Shown: positions 1-11,674, counted from the stretch's first letter. The stretch: 64,000 nt of DNA from Chelonoidis abingdonii (GCF_003597395.2 NC_133777.1:15290328-15354327); one strand, 5' to 3'. Notes: generated by a model from the sequence alone, not told the origin. Numbers and translations: made by a program.

Positions 1-3000
1 AAAGAGGAGAGAGATTACGAGGAGTAGGCTAGGTCGGTGTGCATTATGTGAGGATATGTTTCAGATTGGCAGGGTGTCTGTGGGGCGAGGACGGGCCTGC
101 CCAAGCCGGCAAGGCCGTGGAAGGGTGGGATCGATGGTGTCCAGGATGGGTGTGTAGTCGCCTGATGAGCGTGGGGATGGGTTGTAGGGCTGGGGACTGT
201 AGGTGAGTGGCCGAGTGAGCGTGTCTGGTTGGTGTTCTTTGCTTGGGTTGTGTTCTGTGGCAGTAGGAGGCTTCGGGTGAACACGGTCGCCGTGGGTGTG
301 ATCGTGTTCCGTTAGTTCCGTCGTGCGGGGATTGTAGTTTGGAAAGGTCGTTAGTGGACGATTTGTAGTGTTGGCGTGTCTGAGGGGGTAGGGAGCAGAT
401 GCGGTGGGTGGTACCGCTGTCAGGTCTTGTGGATGTAGGACGGATGGATCGTTGTGATGTCTCCCTGGGGATGGAAGCTGGAAGCATGTAATGGTTAGAG
501 GCGATAGGCGGTCGGTAAGGTTTTTGGGGTAATATTGGGTGGTGGAGAATTTGACGCATGGGCACGTATTTGCGGAGCCGGGGTGGTGGCGGAGGGGCAG
601 TGCTATTGAATGCGAATAATTCCTGAATTCGTGGAGACTCGTGTAGAGGTGCCAAAGATGTGGTGGCCGTTGCAATGGAGGAACCGTCCAGCTAGTACGC
701 AGCTGTGATCTGATAGTGCGGAACCAAGCCAAAAATTTCCCTGATGGTGGTTGCTCGACGCGGGGTCTCGCCCAGAAAACGCGTTGCCCTTGGGGACCCT
801 CGAAGACTCAGATGCCGTCGTGAGGCTTACCCTAGAGAAGTGGAAAGTAACCCCCCTGCCCCGTTGCTCTCTTTTACTCCGCCCCGAGGCTTGCTGCCCT
901 CCATGGGTTAGTCCTGTGGATAAGATTACTGTGAGCTTAAACTCGCTGTGAATTACAAATCAGAGAGGGCAATGTACTCCGCCTCTTCTTTTCCGCCCTC
1001 GCCAGTCTGTGTCGAGAGAGACCGGGTAATGCCGCACAGGGGGATGTCTATCTCCTAGTGAGCCTGCACTTAGGAATTAGAAATATCCAGAACGAGTGGA
1101 GAAAAAAGAAAAGCTGTTCAGAAAAATTAAATGATAGAAAGAAAGAAAAGAAAAAGTCTCTTTATCAAGATGAACAGAGAATACAGGGCAATCTTAAAGA
1201 AAAATAGATAAAACATCTCTATCAAAAAGAAATACAATTTAACCATCCAGCAACTGACACACGCATGTAAATACAGAAAAGATAACAAGCTTTTTCTAAG
1301 CCTTTGTACGCACACCACACTTGGAATAGGAAGATAGAAGCTGAAGATGAAATCCCACTCGAGCCAGAGACGAGACAAAAGACACGACAAAGGACACACA
1401 TCTCCAAACATTCCCCGTGGAGCTTTGAAAAAATCCGGTGTCCTGATTGGTCCGCCGGTCAGGTTGTGGTTACCCCTGGCGTGAATGATAGCATTAACTC
1501 CTTAATTACTGTTTAGACAATGGGTGTGTAATGACCGTCACTTATTGGGCAACCGTGTGTCAGAAGTGGACCGCCGCTGGTAAGATGTCGCAGGGCTGAG
1601 TGTGATGGTGGGGTGGGAAGCTGTGGAATATGCGGTGTGAAGATTTCCAGGCTCCTCCGCATGGTCCGGAATTGAGGAAGAGATCAATCCAATGAGCAGT
1701 AGGTAAGATGAAGGGGCGTGAGGGACTAAAGCTGAGGAATGTGGTCAGCTTGCACTGAAAAACAGGCATATTGTGGGCCATGGTGGGTCCCATATGCAGT
1801 GCCTACTGATCTGGAGATTATATGATTGTCATCAAATGGAAACATAGTTTGTGTCGAGGATAAAGGCACAGAGCGACAGCCAGTTGTGCCGTTTCGCACA
1901 TCAGGGATACTGTTCACTGACCAGCTTTGTATCCATCGTGTGTGTGGGTAGGGTGTTGTGGAGAGAGCCTAAACATCCTGGTGGCGTGAGAATGGTTTGT
2001 TCTGGAATGGTCACCAAGCAGGTAGTTGCCTAAGGAAGATCAGTGGTGCACGGAGGAGAGGCTGGGAGAGCTGGTGTACAGAGCTGAGCAGAGAGTCCAC
2101 TAGATGCCGAAGACAGTCTTCCGAGTGAGAGTGCCCTTGCACGCGAGATGAGGGGGGCGGGCCAGTGAAGGTTGGCTGGTGTTTGTTGGATGCTGGGTAG
2201 TAGATATGAATAACCCTGGTGGGCGTCGTAAGGGGTATGGTTTGAGGGTGTGTCGGGTTAGTGTAGGGGAGTGTCCTGAGTGTTGAATGTGGTAGGTTCT
2301 GAGTGTATGTCTTCAGTGGGAATTGAAGGATATGTGCCTGTAGAATTGTGTGATTGGGAGAGTTGTGCTGACTGCCTGGTCCGTTTGTAGGTGGCAGAGC
2401 CGGCTGTTATGATGGACAGACGAGACGCGAGCAGTCTCCTTTGATCAAGCCTTTGATGATAAAGTGCGCAGTGTGGTTCTGGGCTTGTGGGAGTGGGATT
2501 GCATTCGGCACAAGCGGTTAGGTTAGAGGCGAGAAGGCAATCACAAATGTTCTGGCCTGTGTCAGCGTTGGCGGAAAGCATGTCGAATGTCATATGGTCC
2601 AGACTGGCAATTCGAAACGCTTCAGAGGAGCCATTGTGGAGTTCTTGTCTTCTTGTGCGTGTTGGTGGGGAGGTGACTTGTGGTTTGTACAGTGGCTGTT
2701 TCAGTGTTGTCCTGAAATGTAGGTTCTTGTGAGTCGGTAGATTGGGCGGAAGTAGTGGGCGTGCCAGTATTGCCGCAGAACTAGTAGTGTCATGGTTGGT
2801 GGGTGGTGGCCAGGCAGAAAAGGAGAGTCCCCGGAGAGTGAGAGCATGGAGCGTGTCTTCTGGTCTGAGGGTGTCTGGAGAATGATCCACATGCATTCAA
2901 CGTCGAGGCCGTTGGGGGTGGTCAGGCCAGTCCTGCGCGCTACGACAAGCGCTGCCGAATCTCTAAAACATATTCTCAACCAGGTAGACTGTCCACACCG

Positions 3001-3300
3001 CACCAATAGTAGGATACTAGAAGCTCAGGAACAATCATACAGACAAACCTCGATGCCGGAGTCTGCGCCACGATATGCTACGGACCACACGACCAGTCAC
3101 AGGACCTAACGCGGATTCAGGCTCAGCAGCCTACAATACCGGGTTCCATTCACGGCTGCACGGTCCACCAAAGGTGGGAAGGTGTACGCTCATCGAGTAT
3201 GCCAGCAAGCGCCCGTGCTGCTATGGTAACAGTCGGCCAGGAACTGGACAAGTCGTTGTGATGGAGAAAAGGATAAATGACACAGAATCAGGATAGGTTA
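1..3300. other. Unassigned G-rich, CpG-retaining block (possible old viral or retroelement DNA)
   Basis: No protein family was recognised. The + strand is G/T-rich and the - strand C/A-rich, and CpG dinucleotides are far commoner than in the AT-rich DNA that follows 3,300. The low G content of the - strand leaves long overlapping open frames there (44-655, 61-732, 2258-2896, 2701-3006), rich in Pro, Thr, His and Arg. At least the two longest at the left end do not begin with ATG, so I do not call them genes. The - strand has a CCAAT box near 1,450 and a pyrimidine-rich stretch near 1,090-1,150. An LTR element or endogenous viral fragment is possible, but I found no paired LTRs, protease, polymerase or integrase motif. 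It could equally be a C-rich satellite or non-coding exon region. Confidence 0.3.
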
Positions 3301-3750
3301 CGAATAAGCAATGACATAAAACCTGTAGGAGACCTCAAAACCTCCTGACACAATACTATAGCAGGACTTAGGTGTCCATCCTGCAGCAAAAACTTCAGGA
3401 CCAGACTTCAAGAGAGAACTGCTGAGCTTCGTTCTTCTGCAAATTTGACACCAATCGCTCAGGATTAAACAAAGACTGTGATGGCGTGGCCATTTCAAAA
3501 CAGTTGTCTCGTCCGCTTGGTTTTTTCACGACCTCAACTTCTAGAACAGGCCTCGAGTCCTCTGATGAAGCTGAACCTGTGTCGATTAAGGTCTCTAGCT
3601 TGGCTTGCATAGAGTGATAGCCTGCCCGCTCTGGAAAGTTTCCACTCATGCACGAGTCTGACGAAGTGGGTATTCACCCACGAAAGCTCATGCTCCAAAA
3701 CTTCTGTTAGTCTACAAGGTGCCACAGGATTCTTTGCTGCTTGTGCTGAT
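3300..3750 (+). mobile_element. Penelope-like element 3' tail
   Basis: The text from about 3,300 to 3,750 resembles a dispersed repeat familiar from turtle, bird and crocodile genomes, ending in a 'gtctacaaggtgccacagg' stretch. Part of that ending recurs at 17,819 in this window. It contains a hammerhead ribozyme core (separate entry), a published hallmark of Penelope-like retroelements. The copy is degraded, and open frames across it are not intact. Assignment to Penelope rather than another repeat class rests on the ribozyme and on memory of the consensus. The 5' limit is uncertain. Confidence 0.6.
3650..3705 (+). ncRNA. Hammerhead ribozyme motif in Penelope tail
   Basis: CTGACGA at 3658-3664 is followed by a 6-bp stem II (GTGGGT 3666-3671 with ACCCAC 3676-3681), then GAAA at 3682-3685. 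A 2-bp stem III follows (GC 3686-3687 with GC 3692-3693, loop TCAT), then T3694 and C3695. T3694 can pair with A3685, and the predicted cleavage point is after C3695. Every invariant core position of a type I hammerhead is present. Stem I is weak in this copy, so activity is uncertain. Hammerheads in Penelope-like elements are established knowledge. Confidence 0.7.
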
Positions 3751-3906
3751 TAAACAAGATTGCCATTCAAGTAAACAGCATTACAGTATGAAGTACAGAT
3801 AATTTTCAAATATGCAAAAATTACAAGCATATGTAATGTATTGGTTCATGTGTCTCTCTCTGTATTGGTACTGCTCTCTGTTGCCCATAATAAATCAAAC
3901 CTACTG

Positions 3907-4097
3907 TGGCCAGGTCTACACTACAGAGTTAGGTCAATGTAAGGAGTTTACGTTGACCTACCTCTGCAAAAGTCTACACTACAGCATTGCTCCTGCCAAT
4001 GTAAGTTCCCCACTACACCAACCTAATAACTCCACCTCCACAAGAGGTGTAGCACTTACATCGATGTAGTTAGGACAATTTAGTGTTTGTGTAGACA
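3907..4097. mobile_element. MITE with GTCTACACT-type ends
   Basis: The left end reads 'ggtctacactacagag' and the right end 'tgtgtagaca', an imperfect inverted repeat. Internally 'gttaggtcaatgtaa' and 'acgttgacctac' pair with each other. Related short elements lie at 12,911, 14,020, 52,386 and 53,314. This is a non-autonomous DNA transposon with no coding capacity. Exact ends and target duplication were not resolved, and the element may continue to about 4,235. Confidence 0.55.
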
Positions 4098-4224
4098 CTG
4101 CATTATGTATATCGCCTGTCAGCACCACATGGAGCTCTGAGCTGATAGCCTGACTGTCCGGTGCTGAGAGCCCAGTCTGTCGGCTCTGTGCCAAGCCCGG
4201 GTTCTCAGCTCCCCATACTGCTCC

Positions 4225-5400
4225 ACTTGTTACTCTTGGGGGAATTCTGTGCCAAAAAAATTAAAAATTCTATGCCAAAAAAAATTATAAATTCTGTGCA
4301 TCATATTTTAAAATTATGCAAAATTCTGCATATTTTATTTGTCAAAATAACACAGTATAATCAAACCAGTTTCAATTTTTTTTGGTAATTTATTACAAAA
4401 TACCTGTCAACAAGTATGTCTATAACAATACAGATAACAAAAAATATGCAGGAAATATTTTTTGACAAATAGATTCCTCACGAGCCATATTAATACAGAA
4501 CTTTGAGTAATAATTAATTTAAACTACAATACAGAAACGTATTTTCCATACCCCTCAGAAGCAGTGCAAAGGCTTCGGGCAGTCAGGGTAATGGAGGAGC
4601 TGAGGGAGAGGGAAATAATTGCTGGAAAAGGGCCAGGGAGTGAACCTGGATGGTTGTTGTGAGTGGGTGGGAGAAGTATGGAACAGATTTTTTTCTGGGG
4701 AGTCGGTGTTGTTAGGGAGTCGGGGAGCTTCCCCCATGAAGATCCTTAGCCTCTCCCAATCAGTCAAGCACATCTGCCCTTGTCCCCATGTGTCCCAACA
4801 CCCTCTCCCCATTCCCATATCTCCGTGTACCCCCACTCAGCAATCCCTCCTCCCGTCCCTAAGTGTCCCTGCACTCTCCTCCCCATACTCATCCATTTTC
4901 TTATTCCCATCTGTCCCTGCACCCTCACTCAGCCAATCACATAGCCCCCACACCCCTCCCCATCCTCCTTGTGTCCCCACACCCCCATGCACCCCCACCC
5001 CCATTATCCCTGCACCCACACTCAGCCACTCCTGCTCCCATGTGGCCCTGCACCAAAACTCCCATTCAGCCCCCACCCCAATCTGTCCCCCTCCATTTGT
5101 CCTTCTGAATCCCACTCTATACGACCCCTCCAGCAGCCTCCTGTGTCCCACGCTGTCCATCTGCCTATATTCCACGCCTCTTCACCTGGCCCCTCTCATC
5201 CTTCCTCATCAGCCGCTAACGGCTATGGCCAATGAGCAGGCTGCCCTCAGTTCTGGCACCACAGCAGCTGCCCCTTACACAGATGAGCTTTATCCTTATG
5301 GTAGAAAGTTCCATTGTGCCAGGGGAGCAGAGGTGTGGACCACAGTCTTCATCCCAAAAGTTCAGGTGATCTTTTAGATATGCTGGGTCTGGGCCATTGA
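4225..5400. repeat. AT-rich repeat followed by C-rich degenerate minisatellite
   Basis: 4,225-4,550 has repeated 'aattctgtgcca' phrases and is AT-rich. 4,760-5,200 is a C-rich array of loosely repeated 'tgtccctgcac...ccccac' phrases at intervals of roughly 55-60 bp. Long open frames on both strands here (for example 4619-5377 +) come from this composition and show no domain. The whole may be one composite transposon, but I could not define terminal repeats. Confidence 0.4.
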
Positions 5401-6860
5401 GAGCAAGACCTTGAACTTGACTTTATATTGTATTGGAGCATTTGTAAAGCATTTTGACACATATTATCTAAGTGCTAAGTAGTATTAAGAAGGAAAACAT
5501 TTACCAATAAAATAAAGACAAAACCACAGCATTGATTCTGATGTACAGCACACAGTTACATCTTGTAAAATCAGGTGCTATATGCAGAAGAAGGTGGTTC
5601 TAGAGGTGACCTTCAAAAAAAAAAAGGGGGGGGGAGTGCGATGGACTTTCACTTTTTTTTATTTGTAATCTACAAAGAAGGCATGAAAGATTTTTCTACT
5701 GTTTGTTTGGAAGGTGGTTTTCTGTTTGTTTTTCCTATTAAAAATTCAAATTATGTCTACCTCATTTTTCCTGGAAACCTTGTAAATGACTGAAAAATTA
5801 TTAGATTTATAATGTTATGGACACCATCCAAGTGAAACTTGATTAACTGATAAGGAAAGTTATTTGTATCCATACTGTTTAAAATTTGTTGGGTTTTTGT
5901 TTAACACCTGTTTAATTCAAACATCTAATAGACAATTGGGAGAAAAGGTCTTGTGGTAAAGATTTAACACATCTGCCCCTTCATTTCAAGGCTGAGAGTG
6001 TTAATCTTCCTCTCTGAGACATGCACTGCATTTTTTAGCAAAACCAGGGAAGACCAGAATTTAAATTCCTGAAATTTCAAAAGTAAAAAACTAAGCAACA
6101 AAAAAAATTTTTTTTTGAGGGCGAACAAAAAAAAGTCCCTTTCAGATCTTTGTTCAGCATAAAAAAGAAAAATAGGCACAAGCATTTTTTCCATTATAGG
6201 TCACCTTCAAGAGAAGACAAAGGTCATTAGAGCTATAGTAAAGAAAGACAAAATAGAAAATCAGAATCAGACAGCACTGATTCTTGACAAACGCACAATT
6301 TAGTGGAGAGGTTGGCAAGAGTAGGGAAAAGGTTAAAAGACACAGTTTTTACCCCTTATTTATATATATTTAATTTATATAAACATATTTAAGTTGTGCC
6401 CATCCAGAGTTCTGTACCAAGCTATACAATTTATATTTATTATGGAAAAGTGTGCTAGATGCCTCACAGTACAAATACAAGACATGATCCCTGAAGATCT
6501 TGACCAATGCTCAAATCTAAATCCACAGAATAAAACCCTCCAAGGTCTCCTAAATCCCCCCACTCCTACTCCTCCACTCAGCTGTCCTTTCATAAAAAGC
6601 CTAGGAGACCAGACTTTGCAGCATCCCCAGCTGTTTGACAAATTTGCCCGATGATGGAAGTAAATTCCACAAGGCTATTGGTATTCCATACAGGTTCCAC
6701 ACGGCTACAACTATAGCCTTAATCATAATATTTGGGTTAATATCTCACACAAACTGATAAAAGTGATGGTCTTGAACTTGCAACCTTTACTCAAAGATGT
6801 AATCACACTGAAATCAAAGGGACTACGACTCGCAGGATTGGTCCCATATAATTAACATTC
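5400..6860. other. Intergenic DNA, nothing recognised
   Basis: AT-rich sequence with homopolymer runs (for example near 5,620 and 6,100). No exon, RNA gene or clear repeat family was recognised. Confidence 0.5.
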
Positions 6861-6865
6861 CCTCT

Positions 6866-7040
6866 TATGGGGGAAGGGATAGCTCAGTGGTTTAAGCATT
6901 ACCCTGCTAAACCCAGGGTTGTGAGCTCAGTCCCTGAGGCAAAATCAGTACTTAGTCCTGCTAGTGAAGGCAGGGAGCTGGACTCAATGACCTTTCAGGG
7001 TCCCTTCCAGTTCTATGAGACAGGTATATCTCCATATATT
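6866..7040 (+). mobile_element. tRNA-derived SINE with CR1-like tail (Cry-SINE type)
   Basis: The head 'gggatagctcagtggttt' looks like the A-box arm of a tRNA. 'aacccagggttgtgagctca' corresponds to the anticodon/T-arm side with a degenerate B box. The tail 'ggactcaatgacctttca' and 'cccttccagttctatga' is the CR1 3' end, consistent with mobilisation by CR1. This architecture matches the Cry-SINEs of cryptodiran turtles and is the best single clue to the organism. An antisense relative lies at 18,294. Confidence 0.85.
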
Positions 7041-7060
7041 TATTTTTATCTTTTTACATA

Positions 7061-8149
7061 CACCTCTACCCCAATATAACACAGTCCTCAGGAGACAAAA
7101 AAATCTCACCGCGTTATAGGTGAGACCACATTATATCAAACTTGCTTTGGCCCCCCCATTCCTTGTTCCCTGACCGCCCCCTCCAGAGACCCCCCTCCCT
7201 AATCACCCCCAGGACCCTACCCAACCCCCCTGTCCCCTACTGCTCCAACCCCTATCCACCCCCTCCACCCCTTGACAGGCACTCACCAGCAACAGTGGGA
7301 AGCAGAGCAGCCCGGCCCCAGGTCGCTTCACTCCGCCATCTTGCTCCGCTTCCCATTGCCGGTGAGTGCAGGGAGGTTGGGGAAAGGATGCCCTCCACTC
7401 TGCTTTCCTTGCCTCAGCCCCAGCTGTATCAGTGGGGGGCAGCTGGGGAAAAGTCCTGCACTCACCTGTGGCAGGAAGTGGAGCGCCACGTCTGGGAGCT
7501 GGCGGAGTGGAGCTGGCTGGGGCTGGGCTGCTCCACTTCCCACCACCGGTGAGTGCAGGGAGGTTGGGGAAAGGACACCCACTGCACTCACCTGCGGCAG
7601 GAAGCAGAGCAACGCGGCCCCAGCCCGCTCCACTCTGCCACCTCCCAGCTGCAGCGCTCTGTTTCCCGCCGCAGATGAGTGTGGGCAGGTTGGGGAAAGG
7701 ATGCCCTCCATACTCACCTGCAGTGGGAAGCGGAGCACTGAGGCTGGGAGCTGGCAGAGTGGAGCAGGCTGGGGCCGGGCTGTCCACTTCTGCTGCTGCT
7801 GGTGAGTGTGTGTGGGGGGATCCCTTCCCCCAAGCCCCCTCCTCCGAGCCACACGGATGGGGCCAGGGTGAGGGAAGCAGAGCAGGCTGCTCCCGGCCCC
7901 ACCCCGCTAATCTCCCAGGCCACTCTGAGACTGCGGGGCCCCCACAAGTGCCCTCCCACAGCTCCTGCCCCCCAGACCCTGAGAGGGGAGCCCCTGACTG
8001 CCCCTGAGACACTCTGCTCCTTAACGAACCCCTTGGCCCCAGCCTGGCTCAGCACCCTTAACACGCTGCTCAGAGCAGCGTTTCAGAGCTTCACCACCTT
8101 GTATGTGAACCTGCCTTACGTCAGGTCACGTTATATCGGGGTAGAGGTG
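7061..8149. mobile_element. DNA transposon with CACCTCTACC ends and TA target duplication
   Basis: The ends are CACCTCTACCCCAATATAAC and its near-perfect reverse complement (about 8,130-8,149), flanked by TA on both sides, which is typical of Tc1/mariner-type insertion. The interior is GC-rich and non-coding, with a degenerate tandem array. The phrase 'ggtgagtgcagggaggttgg' and its variants start near 7,361, 7,549, 7,673 and 7,801. Open frames on both strands are composition artefacts. A 185-bp relative with the same ends is at 40,069. Confidence 0.75.
7361..7850. repeat. Degenerate tandem repeat inside transposon
   Basis: Units carrying 'tgagtgcagggaggttgggg' or close variants recur at spacings of about 188, 124 and 128 bp, separated by 'gctgggagctggcggagtgg'-like phrases. 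No coding role. Confidence 0.55.
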
Positions 8150-8247
8150 TACTAACCTTTCTTTGCTTTCTTTGTCCTTGCCTATACTTTATTTCAGTTG
8201 AAGTGTGAATGGTATTGTAATTCATTCTGTTAAGTGTTTTAAACTAT

Positions 8248-8503
8248 AATGTACACAGGTGCCAACTTTCCAAAGTGCCAGGAGGTGCTCAACCTCCAGT
8301 TCTGGAAAAGCTGCTGGAAGAGGTGGCCAGTACATCCCTTGTCCCGCTCCACTTCCAGCAGCTTCCATTGGCCTGGAGCAGCGAACCGCGGCCAGTGGGA
8401 GCCGCGATCAGCCGAACCTGCGGACGCGGCAGGTAAACAAACCGGTCCAATCTGCCAGGGGCTTTCCCTACACACGTGGCATCCCAAGTTTGGGAAACAC
8501 TGA
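8248..8503. mobile_element. Non-autonomous hAT-like element (GC-rich)
   Basis: The left end is 'caggtgccaactttcc' and the right end 'aagtttgggaaacactg', an imperfect inverted pair like the CAGnG...CnCTG ends of other hAT derivatives here. The interior holds the hairpin module 'gcttccattggcc' (8361) with 'gccagtgggagc' (8391), shared with other elements in the window. No clean 8-bp duplication was found, so the ends are approximate. Confidence 0.55.
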
Positions 8504-8509
8504 TATAGA

Positions 8510-9680
8510 AGATACAGTAATAAGGTGATAAGGGATAGTCAGCATGGATTTGTCAAAACGAAATCATATCAAACCAACCTGATAGCTTTCTTTGACAGGG
8601 TAACAAGACTTGTGGATGGGGGGAAGCAGTAGATGTAGTATATCTTGACTTTAGTAAAGCTTTAGATACTATCTTGCATGACCTTCTCATAAACAACTAG
8701 GGAAATGCAACCTAGATGGAGCTACTATAAGGTGGATCCAAAACTGGTTGGAAAACTGTTCCCAGAGAGTAGTTATCAGTGGTTCACAGTCATGCTGGAA
8801 GGGCATAATGAGTGGGGTCCTGCAGGGATCAGTTCTGCGGCTGTTCAATATCTTCATCGGTGATTTAGATAATGGCATAGAGAGTACATTTATAAAGTTT
8901 GCGGACAATACCAATCTAAGCAGGGTTGCAAGTGCTTTGGAGGATAGGATTAAAATTCAAAATGATCTGGACAAACTGGAGAAATGGTCTGAAGTAAATG
9001 GGATGAAATTCAATAAAGACAAATGCAAGTACTCCACTTAGGAAGGAATAATCAGTTGCACACATACAAAACGCTGTTGCAAAAAAAGTGAACAGCATTC
9101 TAGGATGTATTAGCAGGTGTATTGTAAGCAAGACACAAGAAGTAATTCTTCCGCTCTACTCTGCACTGTTTAGGCCTCAACTGGAGTATTGTATTCAGTT
9201 CTGGGCGCCACATTTCAGGAAGGATGTGGACAAATTGGAGAGAATCCAGAGAAGAGCGACAAAAATTATTAAAATTCTAGAAAACATGACCTATGAAGAA
9301 GGTTGAAAAAATTGGGTTTGTTTAGTTTGGAAAAGAGAAGACTGAGGGGGGACATGATTTGCAAGTACATAGAAGGTTGTTGTAAGGAGAGAGAAAAATT
9401 GTTTTTCTTAACCTCTGAAGCTAGGATAAGAAGCAATGGGCTTAAATTGCAGCAAGGGAGGTTTAGGTTGGACATTAGGAAAAACTTCCCGTCAGGGTGG
9501 TTAAGCACTGGAATAAATTGCCTAGGCAGGTTGTGGAATCTCCATCATTGGAGATTTTTAAGAGCAGGTTAGAAAAAAACCTGTCAGGGATGGTCTAGAT
9601 AATACTTAGTCCTGCCATGAGTGCAAGAGACTGGACTAGATGACCTCTTGAGGTCCCTTCCAGTCCTATGATTCTATGTA
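8510..9680 (+). mobile_element. CR1 LINE, 5'-truncated, decayed
   Basis: This is a 3' portion of a CR1 non-LTR retrotransposon. Broken frames show reverse-transcriptase text: 'LDFSKALDT' near 8,645, 'VLQGSVL' near 8,818, and FADN (from the catalytic FADD/YADD box) near 8,900. Downstream comes the conserved C-terminal 'LEYCIQFWAPHFRKDVDKLERIQRRA' type region near 9,180-9,270. The 3' tail includes the usual 'ggactagatgacct' text and ends in 'attctatg' at about 9,678. Stops and frameshifts make it inactive. Confidence 0.9.
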
Positions 9681-9689
9681 GAATATCCC

Positions 9690-11590
9690 TCCATACTATC
9701 CCACTTATTCCCCACCCCTTTCACATACACACACAATTAATTCTAGAAAATAAACCCTGGTCTTCACATTTTTGCTGTAGTCGTCTTTTAAAAGAATGGA
9801 AGCAAAATCATATATTCCTATAGCAAAACTTCTACCCGTGTTAATAACAACACTTGGAACTACTAAAACAGAAAGTATGTTTTTAAATCTAATTTATTTT
9901 CCCCCAATTTATATTGTTTATTTTTTGAATTTCTCTTACTGTGAACAGTATTTGTAGTTAGTTTCTTTCTTTCTGACATGATAGCACAATAACTAATGTT
10001 TGGGCTGGAAATACTGATGAGGCATGTTTAATCAACACAATAACTGGTTTACATCTATTAAAATCAGCAAGCAAATAATAAATATTAATAAATAATACTT
10101 TCCCCAAAACGTTTATAAAACCTAAATTTAATCTAAACTGCCTGATAGTTTAACTATGTATTTCTTAGGGTGTTTTCTTTAATTAAAAACAAGTGGCTAG
10201 TGGTTTGTGTTTTTAGAAATCAGAGAGGAGCAGGAACCTTACGTAGTCCTCATCAGCCATCTGTATCAAGCTACACAAGCAGCTAATGGGACCACCATTT
10301 TCTCTGGGGACTATTCAACTTGAGAAGTCAGCAGATAGCAAATTGAGAAAGTGACTAATTAGAATACTTTTGCAGGACCCTGTAATTGAACATTACAACT
10401 AATGGCTTGTGACTTTTCATGGAACATTATACAGGTTCAAAATGGGTATGCTGGTTCACTTTAATGTTCATACTCAACAGATTTTTTTATTTTTTTATTT
10501 TTGGTCTTCCCAAGGGAGCTTACTGTGCCCTGTCAGAAACCTTCATCCTTCAGTGTGCCTGCTCTGTGATATTGTAAGTCTTTGAAAATGCTGCAGTTAA
10601 AAAATCTGAATTCTTCTGTCAGCCCAGAGCTGTGATTGCACAGATCAAAACAGCCATTAGCTGTTTGAACTGTAAGGTTTCCATCTAGAGGTCATAGGTT
10701 TTGGGACCATCTGCAGAGTGGCATCAGCAGGATCCCATTTATCCATGCTAGCCATCAGATGTGTATGTCTCAATGTACTGGTGCCTTACCTCGAATTTTG
10801 GAAGCTGCCAGCTGAAATATTTTATTAAGTCCCCTTCAAAACTCTAAAATAACATTTACAGCTAAAAAGAAAATCCTCACTAAGAACATATTATTTTCTG
10901 TACCATCCCTCCACTCATTTCACTGAATTCGGGAATTCTCTTCAAATGGAAGAGCTTCTTCCTTCATGTCTATTGTTATATTGCTGTAAGAAGATAGTAA
11001 CAGACAGATGTCATTGCTGTAAGTTAGTTTTGTAAAATAAATGCTTGTACACTAAAAGCCTGTTGTTTTGTATACAACTGGAGACTTCGGTGTAGCTGGA
11101 CAATAGAGAGATACTTAAACTGGCTCTACCTCCACAATCTGAACAAATATCTTTGAAGAATGCTCCTCCATTTAAATTATCTTCAGAGAATACTGCTAAT
11201 TTTTAGTAATAATTATTGTTGATATATTGCAATATTCTGTGGTGTTTTAATCAAGGATAATATTACTGTCAGACTTCTAAAATGAACACTTTTCTGTAAC
11301 AAATTGAAATGACCAAATCAACAACTAGTAGGCCTTTAAAATGGATCATATTACTTTGTAAAGCTGTAGCATTGTGAAATTACCATAGCTGTATGGACAT
11401 ACAACAAACTGCTGTTCACAACCTCCTGTTGCAGCTTGCCAAGTAAAAAACTTTTCTAACTGCCATTCAGTGGGTCCAAATTGAATTCGAGTTTCCACAA
11501 AGTTGAGAGGATGAAAGTACTGTGGAAGCCATTTACTTGGCTCTCAAAAGAACAAAGATGTACGCTATGTCACTCAGCAGTGACTGCCAA
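9690..11590. other. Intergenic AT-rich DNA, nothing recognised
   Basis: No exon or repeat family was recognised. AATAAA near 11,036 could be a poly(A) signal of an unseen transcript, but no coding sequence supports it. Confidence 0.5.
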
Positions 11591-11674
11591 CCAACCAAAT
11601 CCACCCTCCAAGAGGCAGTAACTAGGTCAATGGAAAAATTCTTCCATCGACTAGCACCATCTACGGCTATCCAT

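Noticed and set aside
44..732. Long overlapping - strand open frames (203 and 223 aa)
   Set aside because: They start at TTG, overlap each other in two frames and follow from the G-poor composition. No domain was recognised.
1010..1021. Lentivirus-like 'tctctcgacaca' leader on the - strand
   Set aside because: A short chance resemblance with no matching primer-binding site, packaging or coding context.
2258..2896. 212-aa - strand open frame
   Set aside because: Pro/Thr/Ser-rich translation with no recognisable motif, in the same strand-skewed block. Kept only as part of the unassigned region.
4619..5377. 252-aa open frame
   Set aside because: Runs through a degenerate C-rich repeat; the Pro/Ser/Thr/His translation is a composition artefact.
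6866..6940. tRNA gene
   Set aside because: The tRNA-like head lacks a complete cloverleaf and continues into a CR1-like tail; it is a SINE.
7203..8012. 269-aa - strand frame and several overlapping frames
   Set aside because: Lies inside the GC-rich tandem array of a DNA transposon; the same phrases are open in several frames on both strands.
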